Shown: positions 44,794-62,277 of the stretch, in pieces
Layout: each line of letters starts with the position of its first letter
Numbering within the stretch: position 1 is the stretch's first letter
NCBI RefSeq assembly: GCF_000828055.2
Contig: NZ_CP010523.2
Location: forward strand, 1,240,001 to 1,304,000
Reading direction: 5' to 3'
Length of the DNA: 64,000 nucleotides
Source of the DNA: Klebsiella variicola
GTDB lineage: Bacteria; Pseudomonadota; Gammaproteobacteria; Enterobacterales; Enterobacteriaceae
The notes under the pieces: model-generated
What the model was told of the DNA's origin: nothing
What the model saw: only the letters and a program-made list of their open reading frames with translations
Databases searched by the model: none
Translations under genes and position numbers: made by a program

Positions 44794-45768
44794 ATGGCGA
44801 ACATGTTTGCCCTGATTTTGGTCATTGCGACCCTTGTGACAGGGCTGTTGTGGTGTCTGGATAAGTTCATCTTCGCACCAAAACGTCGTGAGCGTCAGGC
44901 CGCTGCTCAGGCAGCGACCGGCGAGCAACTGGACAAGAAAACGCTGAAGAAAGTGGGCCCGAAACCGGGCTGGCTGGAAACTGGCGCCTCGGTCTTCCCG
45001 GTGCTGGCGATTGTGCTGATTGTGCGTTCGTTTATCTATGAACCTTTCCAGATCCCGTCAGGTTCGATGATGCCGACCCTGCTGATTGGCGATTTCATCC
45101 TGGTGGAGAAATTCGCTTACGGCATTAAAGATCCGATCTACCAGAAAACGCTGATCGAAACGGGTCATCCAAAGCGCGGCGACATCGTGGTGTTTAAATA
45201 TCCGGAAGATCCGCGTCTCGACTACATTAAGCGCGCGGTGGGATTACCGGGCGATAAAGTCACCTACGATCCGGTTGCCAAGCAGGTCACTATTCAGCCG
45301 GGCTGCAGCTCCGGACAGGCCTGCGGCAACGCGCTGCCGGTGACCTATTCCAATGTTGAGCCGAGCGATTTCGTTCAGACCTTCTCCCGCAGCAACGGCG
45401 GCGAAGCGTCCAGCGGTTTCTGGCAGTTGCCGAAGGGCGAAACCAAAGCGGACGGCATTCGTCTGACCGAGCGTCAGGAGACGCTGGGCGACGTCACGCA
45501 CCGTATTCTGATGGTGCCGATTGCCCAGGATCAGGTTGGGATGTACTACCATCAGTCCGGCCTGCCGCTGGCCACCTGGATTGTACCGCCCGGTCAGTAT
45601 TTTATGATGGGTGACAACCGGGATAACAGCGCCGACAGCCGCTACTGGGGCTTTGTGCCGGAAGCGAACCTGGTCGGAAAAGCGACCGCTATCTGGATGA
45701 GTTTTGAAAAACAGGAAGGTGAATGGCCGACCGGCGTGCGGTTATCGCGCATTGGTGGAATTCATTAA
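44794..45768 (+). CDS. lepB: Signal peptidase I LepB
   Basis: Cleaves signal peptides of exported proteins on the periplasmic face. 324 residues: TM1 (4-22), a basic cytoplasmic loop, TM2 (about 65-80), then the catalytic domain with nucleophile S91 in PSGSMMPTLL, general base K146 in YIKRAVGLPGD, and GDNRDNSADSR. TTAAGGAGTTGGC before the ATG is a strong ribosome binding site. Operon with lepA. Confidence 0.98.
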   Translation: MANMFALILVIATLVTGLLWCLDKFIFAPKRRERQAAAQAATGEQLDKKTLKKVGPKPGWLETGASVFPVLAIVLIVRSFIYEPFQIPSGSMMPTLLIGDFILVEKFAYGIKDPIYQKTLIETGHPKRGDIVVFKYPEDPRLDYIKRAVGLPGDKVTYDPVAKQVTIQPGCSSGQACGNALPVTYSNVEPSDFVQTFSRSNGGEASSGFWQLPKGETKADGIRLTERQETLGDVTHRILMVPIAQDQVGMYYHQSGLPLATWIVPPGQYFMMGDNRDNSADSRYWGFVPEANLVGKATAIWMSFEKQEGEWPTGVRLSRIGGIH

Positions 45769-45780
45769 TTTCCCCTGTTG

Positions 45781-45817
45781 AATTCACGTCGCTGCGATAA
45801 CCGCAGCGACGTGAATT
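45781..45817. repeat. Perfect 16-bp inverted repeat after lepB
   Basis: AATTCACGTCGCTGCG-ATAAC-CGCAGCGACGTGAATT, 12 bases after the lepB stop. Followed by ATTTAATATTTAA rather than a clean T-run, so it may be an mRNA processing or stability hairpin rather than a terminator. Confidence 0.8.
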
Positions 45818-45843
45818 ATTTAATATTTAAATCCATTCAAACT

Positions 45844-45984
45844 AACGACATCACGTGTCGTTGCGTATAGAATATCCCCCCGAAGTTTTTGGTTGTCGCT
45901 CTGCCGGGTGACACTGCACACGAAAGCGTATTGGACTGTTTCAACTTGCTGTATGAAGCGTATGCTCAGGTCGGTTTCGTGTGC
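45844..45984 (+). promoter_or_regulatory. rnc leader with RNase III autoregulatory hairpins (rncO-type)
   Basis: Two RNA stems lie upstream of rnc: AACGACA-TCACG-TGTCGTT (45844-45862), and GCACACGAAA (45916-45925) with TTTCGTGTGC (45975-45984) closing a long arm. In E. coli, RNase III cuts a hairpin in this leader and destabilises its own rnc-era-recO mRNA. Role here is by homology of position and structure. Confidence 0.7.
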
Positions 45985-46014
45985 TGCATCTTTGACGCAT
46001 TCATTTATTGGTAA

Positions 46015-47600
<1,586 letters not shown>

Positions 47601-47611
47601 GTTAACGCAAC

Positions 47612-48349
47612 GTGGATGGATGGCAGCGCGCCTTTGTCCTGCATAGCCGACCGTGGAGCGAAACCAGCCTGATGCTGGACGTCTTCACGGAAGAATCGGG
47701 TCGTGTGCGCCTGGTGGCCAAAGGCGCACGCTCCAAACGCTCTAATCTCAAAGGCGCTTTACAGCCCTTTACCCCCTTACTGGTTCGCTTCGGCGGCCGC
47801 GGCGAAGTCAAAACCCTGCGCAGCGCGGAAGCCGTCTCGCTGGCGCTGCCGCTCAGTGGTATCACGCTCTACAGCGGTCTCTATGTGAACGAGCTTATCT
47901 CCCGCGTGCTGGAGCACGAAACACGCTTCTCCGAACTCTTTTTTGACTATCTGCACTGCATTCAGGCGCTTGCCGGAACCAGCGGCTCGCCGGAGCCCGC
48001 GTTGCGGCGTTTTGAGCTGGCGCTGCTCGGGCACCTGGGCTATGGCGTGGATTTTCTTCACTGCGCGGGCAGCGGTGAGCCGGTGGATGACACCATGACC
48101 TATCGCTATCGCGAAGAAAAGGGCTTTATTGCCAGCCTGGTGATTGATAACAACACGTTTACCGGGCACCATTTGAAAGCGTTGGCGAGTCGCGAATTTC
48201 CAGATGTTGATACGCTGCGCGCCGCGAAGCGCTTTACCCGTATCGCCCTGAAGCCCTATCTTGGCGGCAAACCGCTTAAGAGTCGGGAATTGTTTCGCCA
48301 GTTTATGCCCTCGCGAAAGGCGCGGGCGGATAATACGAATAATGATTAA
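47612..48349 (+). CDS. recO: DNA repair protein RecO
   Basis: Loads RecA on SSB-coated gaps with RecR. 245 residues: N-terminal OB fold ([29 protein letters not shown] split across two strands) and a helical C-terminal part. The start is GTG 47612 (encoding MDGWQRAF), with only a weak ribosome binding site (TTAACGCAAC), fitting low synthesis after era. pdxJ starts 11 bases after its stop. Confidence 0.96.
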   Translation: MDGWQRAFVLHSRPWSETSLMLDVFTEESGRVRLVAKGARSKRSNLKGALQPFTPLLVRFGGRGEVKTLRSAEAVSLALPLSGITLYSGLYVNELISRVLEHETRFSELFFDYLHCIQALAGTSGSPEPALRRFELALLGHLGYGVDFLHCAGSGEPVDDTMTYRYREEKGFIASLVIDNNTFTGHHLKALASREFPDVDTLRAAKRFTRIALKPYLGGKPLKSRELFRQFMPSRKARADNTNND

Positions 48350-48360
48350 CGAGGATTGTC

Positions 48361-49092
48361 ATGGCTGAATTACTGTTAGGGGTCAATATTGACCATATCG
48401 CGACCTTGCGTAACGCGCGCGGCACCGCCTATCCGGATCCGGTTCAGGCAGCGTTCATTGCCGAGCAGGCCGGCGCTGACGGCATCACCGTGCATCTGCG
48501 CGAAGACCGTCGCCATATTACCGATCGCGATGTGCGTATCCTGCGCGAGACGCTGCACACCCGGATGAATCTTGAAATGGCGGTCACCGAAGAGATGCTG
48601 ACGATCGCCTGCGAAACCAAACCACACTTCTGCTGCCTGGTGCCGGAGAAACGTCAGGAAGTCACTACCGAAGGCGGACTGGACGTGGCCGGGCAGCGCG
48701 ACAAGATGCGCGATGCCTGCCAACGTCTGGCGGATGCCGGTATCCTGGTCTCTCTGTTTATCGATGCGGATAACGAGCAGATCAAAGCGGCGGCAGACGT
48801 TGGCGCGCCCTATATCGAAATTCACACCGGCTGCTATGCCGATGCCAAAACCGATGCTGAGCAGGCGAAGGAGCTGGAACGTATTGCCAAAGCGGCCACC
48901 TATGCCGCCAGCCTTGGCCTGAAGGTGAATGCCGGCCACGGTCTGACCTATCACAACGTGAAAGCGATTGCCGCGCTGCCGGAAATGCATGAGCTGAATA
49001 TCGGCCATGCGATTATCGGTCGCGCAGTGATGAGTGGCCTGAAAGAGGCTGTCGCGGAAATGAAGCGTCTGATGCTGGAAGCGCGCGGCTAA
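48361..49092 (+). CDS. pdxJ: Pyridoxine 5'-phosphate synthase PdxJ
   Basis: Last step of the DXP-dependent vitamin B6 route: 1-deoxyxylulose-5-phosphate plus 3-amino-1-hydroxyacetone phosphate to pyridoxine 5'-phosphate. A 243-residue TIM barrel with [29 protein letters not shown] and [23 protein letters not shown] precedes the ATG. The stop overlaps the acpS ATG (TAATG). Confidence 0.98.
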   Translation: MAELLLGVNIDHIATLRNARGTAYPDPVQAAFIAEQAGADGITVHLREDRRHITDRDVRILRETLHTRMNLEMAVTEEMLTIACETKPHFCCLVPEKRQEVTTEGGLDVAGQRDKMRDACQRLADAGILVSLFIDADNEQIKAAADVGAPYIEIHTGCYADAKTDAEQAKELERIAKAATYAASLGLKVNAGHGLTYHNVKAIAALPEMHELNIGHAIIGRAVMSGLKEAVAEMKRLMLEARG

Positions 49093-49472
49093 TGGCCATT
49101 CTCGGGCTGGGTACCGACATCGTCGAGATCGCCCGCATCGAAGCGGTGATCGCCCGCAGCGGCGATCGCCTTGCCCGCCGGGTGCTGAGCGACCATGAAT
49201 GGAGCATCTGGGAGCAGCACCAGCAGCCGGTGCGTTTCCTGGCGAAACGCTTTGCGGTCAAGGAAGCGGCGGCGAAAGCGCTGGGAACCGGGATCCGTAA
49301 CGGACTGGCGTTTAATCAGTTCGAGGTATACAACGACGAGCTGGGCAAGCCGAAGCTGCGACTATGGGGCGAAGCAAAGCTTTTGGCGGAACGAATGGGG
49401 GTAAGCGCTATTCACGTTACTCTCGCCGATGAACGCCACTACGCCTGCGCCACGGTGATTGTCGAAAGCTAG
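49092..49472 (+). CDS. acpS: Holo-[acyl-carrier-protein] synthase AcpS
   Basis: Transfers 4'-phosphopantetheine from CoA to acyl carrier protein. 126 residues, with Mg ligands D9 (GLGTDIVEI) and E58 ([13 protein letters not shown]). One-base overlap with the pdxJ stop couples translation. Convergent with yfhL. Confidence 0.98.
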   Translation: MAILGLGTDIVEIARIEAVIARSGDRLARRVLSDHEWSIWEQHQQPVRFLAKRFAVKEAAAKALGTGIRNGLAFNQFEVYNDELGKPKLRLWGEAKLLAERMGVSAIHVTLADERHYACATVIVES

Positions 49473-49484
49473 CCAGGATGGCGG

Positions 49485-50650
<1,166 letters not shown>

Positions 50651-50862
50651 TGGAGCTCCGCTGGAGCCGTCCGGCTCGTGACTGACTGAATTTTTATTCG
50701 ATTATAAGGGGTATACCACGAATTAAAAATTCTTGAGCCACAATTTTTCCTTCGCCTGCTAATTTAATTGTTCCTTAACGGCAGGGGATGTTTTCCCTCT
50801 TCGCGGCGTAAGGCTGTTAAGCTTAACCTAACGAGAAGCGAGTCCTGACATAAGGAGGCAGT

Positions 50863-51498
50863 TTGCAGCACAATGAACGGAAAGTGGTGTTTTTCGATCT
50901 GGACGGAACCTTGCATCAGCAGGATATGTTCGGCAGTTTCCTGCGCTACCTGCTGCGTAATCTGCCGCTAAACCTGCTGCTGGTGGTGGCGATGGGGCCG
51001 GCGATCCTTGCCGGGCTGGCGGTGTGTGGGCGGGCGGCGCGCTGGCCAATGAGCCTCCTGCTGTGGGCGTCAACCTTTGGCCGTCGCGAGGCGGTACTGA
51101 AGCGGCTGGAAGCGGAGTTTGTCGGCTGGTTTCGCCATCATGTGACGGCGTTTCCGGTGGTTCATGCGCGGCTCACGGCCTACCTGACCAGTACCGATGC
51201 CGACGTCTGGTTGATCACCGGCTCGCCGCAGTCGCTGGTGGAGCAGGTCTATCGCGATACTCTCTGGCTGCCGCGGGTGAATCTGATAGCCAGCCGCACC
51301 GCGCGCCGCTGGGGCGGCTGGGTATTGACCCTGCGCTGCCTGGGGCATGAAAAAGTGGTGCAGCTGGAGAAAAAGATTGGCGCGCCGCTGCGGCTGTACA
51401 GCGGCTATAGCGACAGCGAGCAGGACAACCCGTTGCTCGGCTTTTGCCAGCATCGCTGGCGGGTAACGCCTCAGGGAGAGCTCCAGCAGCTGGAGTAA
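50863..51498 (+). CDS. pgpC: Phosphatidylglycerophosphatase C (PgpC)
   Basis: Dephosphorylates phosphatidylglycerophosphate at the inner membrane. 211 residues of the HAD superfamily with DLDGT (nucleophile D12, D14), a hydrophobic segment near 33-55 and GSPQSLVEQVY as motif II region. The start is TTG 50863 with AAGGAGG 5 bases upstream, a strong site offsetting the poor codon. Confidence 0.93.
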   Translation: MQHNERKVVFFDLDGTLHQQDMFGSFLRYLLRNLPLNLLLVVAMGPAILAGLAVCGRAARWPMSLLLWASTFGRREAVLKRLEAEFVGWFRHHVTAFPVVHARLTAYLTSTDADVWLITGSPQSLVEQVYRDTLWLPRVNLIASRTARRWGGWVLTLRCLGHEKVVQLEKKIGAPLRLYSGYSDSEQDNPLLGFCQHRWRVTPQGELQQLE

Positions 51499-51515
51499 TA
51501 GTGTGTAATTGATAG

Positions 51516-53602
<2,087 letters not shown>

Positions 53603-53766
53603 AGCGTTAATCTTCTGCAGCTTCAGGTTCCTCAGCAGGCGATGTCCGGAAAAAACGCAAGGTTGTCGTCGAATGTGCGGCATTCTGCTTAAGAATGCGC
53701 CAGTTGGCAACTTATTCGCGATGGTCGTCACATTTATTGATAAACAGCATCAATGATTTTATTTCT

Positions 53767-53805
53767 ACGCAAACGGTTTCGTCGGGGCGCAGGATTCACT
53801 ATAAT
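53767..53805 (+). promoter_or_regulatory. purL promoter with PurR operator
   Basis: ACGCAAACGGTTTCGT (53767-53782) fits the PUR box, and its 3' end (TTTCGT) doubles as the -35 element; TATAAT (53800-53805) follows after 17 bp. PurR with hypoxanthine or guanine would block polymerase directly. Confidence 0.9.
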
Positions 53806-53858
53806 GACGCCCGTTTCCCCCCCTGGCTCACCCTGAAAGCTTCGAAGACGAGAGACTT

Positions 53859-57746
<3,888 letters not shown>

Positions 57747-57776
57747 CCTTCCGGCAGCGCCTCATGTGAATGTATC

Positions 57777-57807
57777 AGCCCCCTGCTCAGGCAGGGGGCT
57801 TTTTTTA
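57777..57807 (+). terminator. Terminator of purL
   Basis: AGCCCCCTGC-TCAG-GCAGGGGGCT followed by seven T, 30 bases past the purL stop. Confidence 0.95.
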
Positions 57808-57831
57808 TCTGTGATGGCCGGCACGCCAGGG

Positions 57832-57849
57832 TGTCGGGAATTGCCGACA
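57832..57849. promoter_or_regulatory. GlrR binding site 1 upstream of glmY
   Basis: TGTC-GGGAATTGCC-GACA matches the GlrR motif TGTC-N10-GACA exactly. It is the farthest of three, about 220 bp upstream of the glmY start. Confidence 0.85.
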
Positions 57850-57864
57850 ACCCCTATGTTATGG

Positions 57865-57882
57865 TGTCGTCAATAGGAGACA
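57865..57882. promoter_or_regulatory. GlrR binding site 2 upstream of glmY
   Basis: TGTC-GTCAATAGGA-GACA, exact TGTC-N10-GACA, 33 bp from site 1 (close to three helical turns). Confidence 0.87.
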
Positions 57883-57927
57883 CTTAACATATTGATTTTA
57901 TTGAGCAGTGGTGCGGCGCCTGTTTAG

Positions 57928-57945
57928 TGTCGTCAATTAGCGACA
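57928..57945. promoter_or_regulatory. GlrR binding site 3 upstream of glmY
   Basis: TGTC-GTCAATTAGC-GACA, exact TGTC-N10-GACA, 63 bp from site 2 (six helical turns) and about 120 bp upstream of the start. AT-rich DNA beyond it (57946-58026) could bind IHF. Confidence 0.87.
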
Positions 57946-58026
57946 ATATGAATAAAAAATGTATGGTTCCGGTATGGCAATGATCGTGAGCTAATATCAT
58001 ATATATCAGCGTGTTAATAAAATGTT

Positions 58027-58056
58027 TTGAAAGGTGGCATAGTTCATGCATAATAT
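58027..58056 (+). promoter_or_regulatory. Overlapping sigma-70 and sigma-54 promoters of glmY
   Basis: Sigma-70: TTGAAA (58027-58032) and TAATAT (58051-58056), 18 bp apart. Sigma-54: TGGCATAGTTCATGCA, with GG at 58036-58037 and GC at 58048-58049, N10 between. Both point to a start at about 58062, so the two holoenzymes compete for one start, as known for E. coli glmY. Confidence 0.85.
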
Positions 58057-58061
58057 TAACC

Positions 58062-58247
58062 AGTGGCTCATTCACCTTCTTATGTCAGCCCCTTCGGGAC
58101 GCGCTACATAAACTTCGAATGACGCACAAACAGGTGCCTGCCGTCCAACTCCTGATAACAGCCTGGCTTTATCAGACATCGGGCGAAACGTCGAGTAAGG
58201 CACCGCCTCATTCCTGAACAAAGCCAGGCCTTGCGCCTGGCTTTGTT
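58062..58247 (+). ncRNA. glmY: Small regulatory RNA GlmY
   Basis: About 186 bases beginning AGTGGCTCATTCACC and closely like E. coli GlmY through CTGCCGTCCAACTCCTGATAA and TATCAGACATCGGGCG. It ends with the intrinsic terminator AACAAAGCCAGGC-CTTGC-GCCTGGCTTTGTT (58217-58247). GlmY is a decoy that binds RapZ and so saves GlmZ from RNase E, which raises glmS translation and glucosamine-6-phosphate supply. Placement between purL and glrK equals E. coli. Small ORFs across it are not real genes. Confidence 0.95.
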
Positions 58248-58319
58248 GTTTCTGCGGCGCAGTAACCAGCGGTAGCGCTTTTCTCCGGCGCGCTCCTCAG
58301 TTAGCATCGACCAGAGCTA

Positions 58320-59759
58320 ATGATTGAGACAACATCCTTGAAGCGACTCTCTCTTTTTCCCCGTTCGCTGCGTCAACTGGTGACGCTCTCCTTTGTGCTG
58401 ATCCTGCTGCCGCTGTTGGTGCTGGCGTGGCAGGCCTGGCAGAGCCTGAATGCCCTTAGCGCCCAGGCGGCGCATATTAACCGCACTACGCTGGTCGATG
58501 CCCGACGCAGCGAGGCGATGATCAATGCCGCGCTGGAAATGGAGCGCAGCTATCGCCAGTACTGCGTGCTGGACGATCCGACGCTGGCGCGGGTGTATCA
58601 GAATCAGCGACAGCGCTACAGCCAGATGCTGGATGCCCATGCCGGCGTGCTACCGGACGAGAAACTCTGGCAGGCGCTGCGTCAGGACGTCAGCGATCTG
58701 GCGCAGTTGCAATGTAAAAATAGCGGCCCCGATGCCCAGGCGGCCGCCAGACTGGAAGTTTTCGCCAGCAATAACAGCGATATGGTGCAGGCGACCCGGG
58801 CAGTCGTCTATTCCCGCGGCCAGCAGCTGCAGCAGGAGATTGCCGAACGCGGCCAGTTTTTCGGCTGGCAGGCGCTGGTGCTGTTTCTGCTGAGCCTGGC
58901 GCTGGTGCTGCTCTTCACCCGCATGATTATCGGTCCGGTGAAAGGCATAGAAAGAATGATCAATCAGCTGGGAGCAGGGAAGTCGCTGGACGACGCCGCA
59001 TTGTTTACCGGCCCGCGCGAGCTGCGCTCGGTGGGCAAGCGCATCATCTGGCTCAGCGAGCGCCTGGCGTGGCTGGAGTCGCAGCGGCATCAATTTCTTC
59101 GTCATCTGTCGCATGAGCTGAAAACCCCGCTGGCCAGTATGCGTGAAGGTACCGAGCTGTTGGCCGACCGGGTCGCCGGGCCACTGACCCCTGAGCAGCA
59201 GGAGATCGTCGAGATCCTCGACAGCAGTAGTCGTAACCTGCAAAAGCTGATTGAACAGTTGCTGGACTACAACCGAAAACAGGCCGACGGCCCGGTGGCT
59301 CGCGAAGCGGTGGACCTGGTGGACCTGGTGGAAAGTGTCGTGGCGGCGCACAGCCTGCCCGCGCGGGCTAAACTGATGCATACTGAACTGACGCTGCAGG
59401 CGCGGCGTTGCCTGGCAGAGCCTGCGTTATTGATAAGCGTAATGGATAATCTCTACTCCAATGCGGTGCACTATGGCGCTGAATCCGGTAACATCCGTAT
59501 CCACAGCTACCGGCACGGAGAGCAGGTGCGTATTGATGTCGCCAACAGCGGCGAACCGATCCCGGCCGCGGAAAAGAATATGATTTTCGAGCCTTTTTAC
59601 CAGGGGAGTCACCAGCGTAAAGGGGCCGTTAAGGGCAGTGGGCTGGGGTTGAGTATCGCCCGCGACTGCGTCCGGCAGATGCAAGGGGAGCTCAGCTTAG
59701 TTGACGCGCCCGCCGGGCAGGTCTGTTTTCGCATTACGCTTCCCTCAGCGCCGGAATAA
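58320..59759 (+). CDS. glrK: Sensor histidine kinase GlrK (QseE/YfhK)
   Basis: Phosphorylates GlrR. 479 residues: TM1 about 22-42, a periplasmic domain (about 45-180), TM2 about 184-204, HAMP, then the kinase core with H-box FLRHLSHELKTPLASMREG, N-box DNLYSNAVHYG and G-box GSGLGLSIARDC. The start is ATG 58320; a TTG at 58338 (LKRLSLFPRSLRQL) would match the E. coli N-terminus and length more closely. First gene of glrK-qseG-glrR, downstream of glmY. Confidence 0.95.
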   Translation: MIETTSLKRLSLFPRSLRQLVTLSFVLILLPLLVLAWQAWQSLNALSAQAAHINRTTLVDARRSEAMINAALEMERSYRQYCVLDDPTLARVYQNQRQRYSQMLDAHAGVLPDEKLWQALRQDVSDLAQLQCKNSGPDAQAAARLEVFASNNSDMVQATRAVVYSRGQQLQQEIAERGQFFGWQALVLFLLSLALVLLFTRMIIGPVKGIERMINQLGAGKSLDDAALFTGPRELRSVGKRIIWLSERLAWLESQRHQFLRHLSHELKTPLASMREGTELLADRVAGPLTPEQQEIVEILDSSSRNLQKLIEQLLDYNRKQADGPVAREAVDLVDLVESVVAAHSLPARAKLMHTELTLQARRCLAEPALLISVMDNLYSNAVHYGAESGNIRIHSYRHGEQVRIDVANSGEPIPAAEKNMIFEPFYQGSHQRKGAVKGSGLGLSIARDCVRQMQGELSLVDAPAGQVCFRITLPSAPE

Positions 59760-59788
59760 TCCAACTTATGAATCGATATCGGGGAACT

Positions 59789-60475
59789 ATGTCCCAATTC
59801 CTGGCCTGGCGCCGTTCCCTTCGCGGATGGCTGCTTTCAGGCATTGCTTGTCTGACGCTGGCGGGGTGTTCCGCCGGCTTTTCACCGCATACTGCGGAAG
59901 GTACCGCCGCCTCCGGGCAGGCGCAGCATCAGGTGGCCGATTTTGTCGCGGTCGACTGCGCGGACATCTGGGCGCACAGCAGCGATGCCAGCGACAAAAA
60001 TCCCCTCTACTGGCTGCGGGGTATTGACTGTGCCGATCGCCTCGCTCCGGCGCAGGCGCGGGCGGAGGCGAAACGCCATACCGACGACAGCTGGCAGGAC
60101 GCGTTCCGTCGCGGCATCCTGCTTGCTGATGCCAAAATTACTCCCGACGAGCGTCGCGACCTGGTGGCGCGTCTCGATACCTTCAGCCCGCAAATCGCCG
60201 TTCAGGTTCGCCCGCTGTATCAGCTCTGGCGCGATGGTCAGACCCGTCAGCTGCAGCTGGTGGAAGAGCGTGCCCGTTACGCGAAGCTTCAGCAGTCCAG
60301 CGATAGCGAACTGGAGATGCTGCGTCAGCAGGAACAGGCGCTGCGCGAACAGCTGGAGCTGACCACCCGTAAGCTGGAGAACCTGACGGATATCGAACGC
60401 CAGCTCTCCAGCCGTAAGCCGGGCGGCAACTTCGGCAGCGAAAAGGTGCCGGAGGTGATCCATGACGATCCGTAA
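59789..60475 (+). CDS. qseG: Outer-membrane lipoprotein QseG (YfhG)
   Basis: A lipoprotein of about 228 residues with signal RGWLLSGIACLTLAGC, a conserved mid-part (WLRGIDCADRLAPAQARAEAK; GILLADAKITPDERRDLVARLD; QVRPLYQLWRDGQ) and a coiled-coil C-terminal part (LQQSSDSELEMLRQQEQALREQLELTT split over heptads). In E. coli QseG binds GlrK (QseE) in the periplasm and stimulates the kinase. The start at 59789 has GGGGA 3-7 bases upstream; an ATG at 59768 is also in frame but lacks one. It overlaps glrR by 14 bases. Confidence 0.92.
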   Translation: MSQFLAWRRSLRGWLLSGIACLTLAGCSAGFSPHTAEGTAASGQAQHQVADFVAVDCADIWAHSSDASDKNPLYWLRGIDCADRLAPAQARAEAKRHTDDSWQDAFRRGILLADAKITPDERRDLVARLDTFSPQIAVQVRPLYQLWRDGQTRQLQLVEERARYAKLQQSSDSELEMLRQQEQALREQLELTTRKLENLTDIERQLSSRKPGGNFGSEKVPEVIHDDP

Positions 60476-61799
60476 ACCGGCGCGTTTGCTGCTGGTAGAT
60501 GACGATCCGGGGCTGCTGAAGCTGCTGGGCATGCGCCTGGTCAGCGAAGGCTATAGCGTGGTCACCGCCGAGAGCGGGCCGGAAGCGCTGCGCGTGCTGG
60601 GGCGTGAGAAAGTGGATCTGGTGATTAGCGATCTGCGGATGGATGAAATGGATGGCCTGCAGTTGTTCAGCGAGATCCAGAAGGGGCTGCCCGGCATGCC
60701 GGTGATTATTCTCACCGCCCATGGTTCGATTCCCGACGCCGTGGCCGCGACCCAGCAGGGGGTGTTCAGCTTCCTGACCAAGCCGGTCGATAAAGATGCT
60801 TTGTATAAAGCCATTGATGAGGCGCTGGAGCAGCGCTCGCCGGCCACCGACGAAGCGTGGCGCCAGGCGATTGTCACCCGCAGCCCGCTGATGCTGCGCC
60901 TGCTCGAGCAGGCCGGGATGGTGGCGCAATCGGATGTCAGCGTGCTGATTAACGGCCAGAGTGGGACCGGGAAGGAGATCGTCGCCCAGGCGATCCATAA
61001 CGCCAGCCCGCGTCATGATAAACCGTTCGTGGCGATCAACTGCGGCGCGCTGCCGGAACAGCTGCTCGAATCCGAACTGTTTGGCCATGCGCGGGGCGCC
61101 TTTACCGGCGCGGTCAGTAACCGTGAAGGATTATTCCAGGCCGCTGAAGGCGGTACGCTGTTTCTCGACGAGATCGGTGATATGCCGGTTGCGCTGCAGG
61201 TGAAGCTGCTGCGCGTCCTGCAGGAGCGTAAGGTGCGTCCGCTGGGCAGCAACCGCGATATCGAGATCAACGTGCGGATCATCTCCGCGACCCACCGCGA
61301 CCTGCCGAAGGCGATGGCCCGCGGCGAGTTTCGTGAAGATCTGTTTTACCGACTCAACGTGGTGAATCTGAAGATCCCACCGCTTTCCGAACGGGCTGAG
61401 GATATCCCGCTGCTGGCTAATCATTTGCTGCGCCAGTCCGCCGATCGCCATAAGCCGTTTGTCCGGGCGTTTTCCAGCGATGCGATGAAGCGGCTGATGG
61501 CCGCCAAGTGGCCGGGTAACGTGCGCCAGCTGGTGAACGTGATTGAGCAGTGTGTGGCCCTGACCTCGTCGCCGGTGATTGGCGACGCGCTGGTGGAGCA
61601 GGCGCTGGAAGGAGAGAATACCGCGCTGCCGACCTTCGTGGAGGCGCGCAATCAGTTTGAGCTGAACTACCTGCGCAAGCTGCTGCAAATTACTAAAGGC
61701 AATGTCACCCACGCCGCGCGGATGGCAGGGCGCAACCGCACCGAATTCTATAAACTGCTGTCGCGCCATGAGCTCGACGCCAACGACTTTAAAGAGTAG
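60462..61799 (+). CDS. glrR: Sigma-54-dependent response regulator GlrR (QseF/YfhA)
   Basis: 445 residues: receiver domain with phosphoacceptor D57 (VDLVISDLRMDEM) and acidic pocket D13-D15; AAA+ domain with Walker A GQSGTGKE, GAFTGA loop for sigma-54 contact, and GGTLFLDEIGDM; C-terminal Fis-type helix-turn-helix (VTHAARMAGRNRTEFYKLLSRH). It activates glmY through the TGTC-N10-GACA sites upstream. The ATG lies within qseG (14-base overlap). glnB follows 65 bases downstream. Confidence 0.97.
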   Translation: MTIRKPARLLLVDDDPGLLKLLGMRLVSEGYSVVTAESGPEALRVLGREKVDLVISDLRMDEMDGLQLFSEIQKGLPGMPVIILTAHGSIPDAVAATQQGVFSFLTKPVDKDALYKAIDEALEQRSPATDEAWRQAIVTRSPLMLRLLEQAGMVAQSDVSVLINGQSGTGKEIVAQAIHNASPRHDKPFVAINCGALPEQLLESELFGHARGAFTGAVSNREGLFQAAEGGTLFLDEIGDMPVALQVKLLRVLQERKVRPLGSNRDIEINVRIISATHRDLPKAMARGEFREDLFYRLNVVNLKIPPLSERAEDIPLLANHLLRQSADRHKPFVRAFSSDAMKRLMAAKWPGNVRQLVNVIEQCVALTSSPVIGDALVEQALEGENTALPTFVEARNQFELNYLRKLLQITKGNVTHAARMAGRNRTEFYKLLSRHELDANDFKE

Positions 61800-61852
61800 C
61801 TCCGCAGCATAGCGCAAGTTATGATACGGTAAGCAACCGGTTACGCGACTAA

Positions 61853-62203
<351 letters not shown>

Positions 62204-62226
62204 TCCTCGCTGCTCGCTGCAGTATT

Positions 62227-62276
62227 GCCGGGTGACGCTGCGCTTACCCGGCCTCCAAATCCCCGCGTCGTCGGGG
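62227..62276. repeat. REP element and hairpin between glnB and hmp
   Basis: GCCGGGTGACGCTGCGCTTACCCGGC (62227-62252; the two arms pair) is a standard Klebsiella/E. coli REP unit, followed by CCCCG-CGTCGT-CGGGG (62261-62276). Together they separate the converging glnB and hmp transcripts and may protect their 3' ends. Confidence 0.82.
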
Positions 62277-62277
62277 C

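Noticed and set aside
58011-58217. A 68-codon frame across the glmY gene
   Set aside because: The sequence is explained by the GlmY RNA, its promoter and its terminator.
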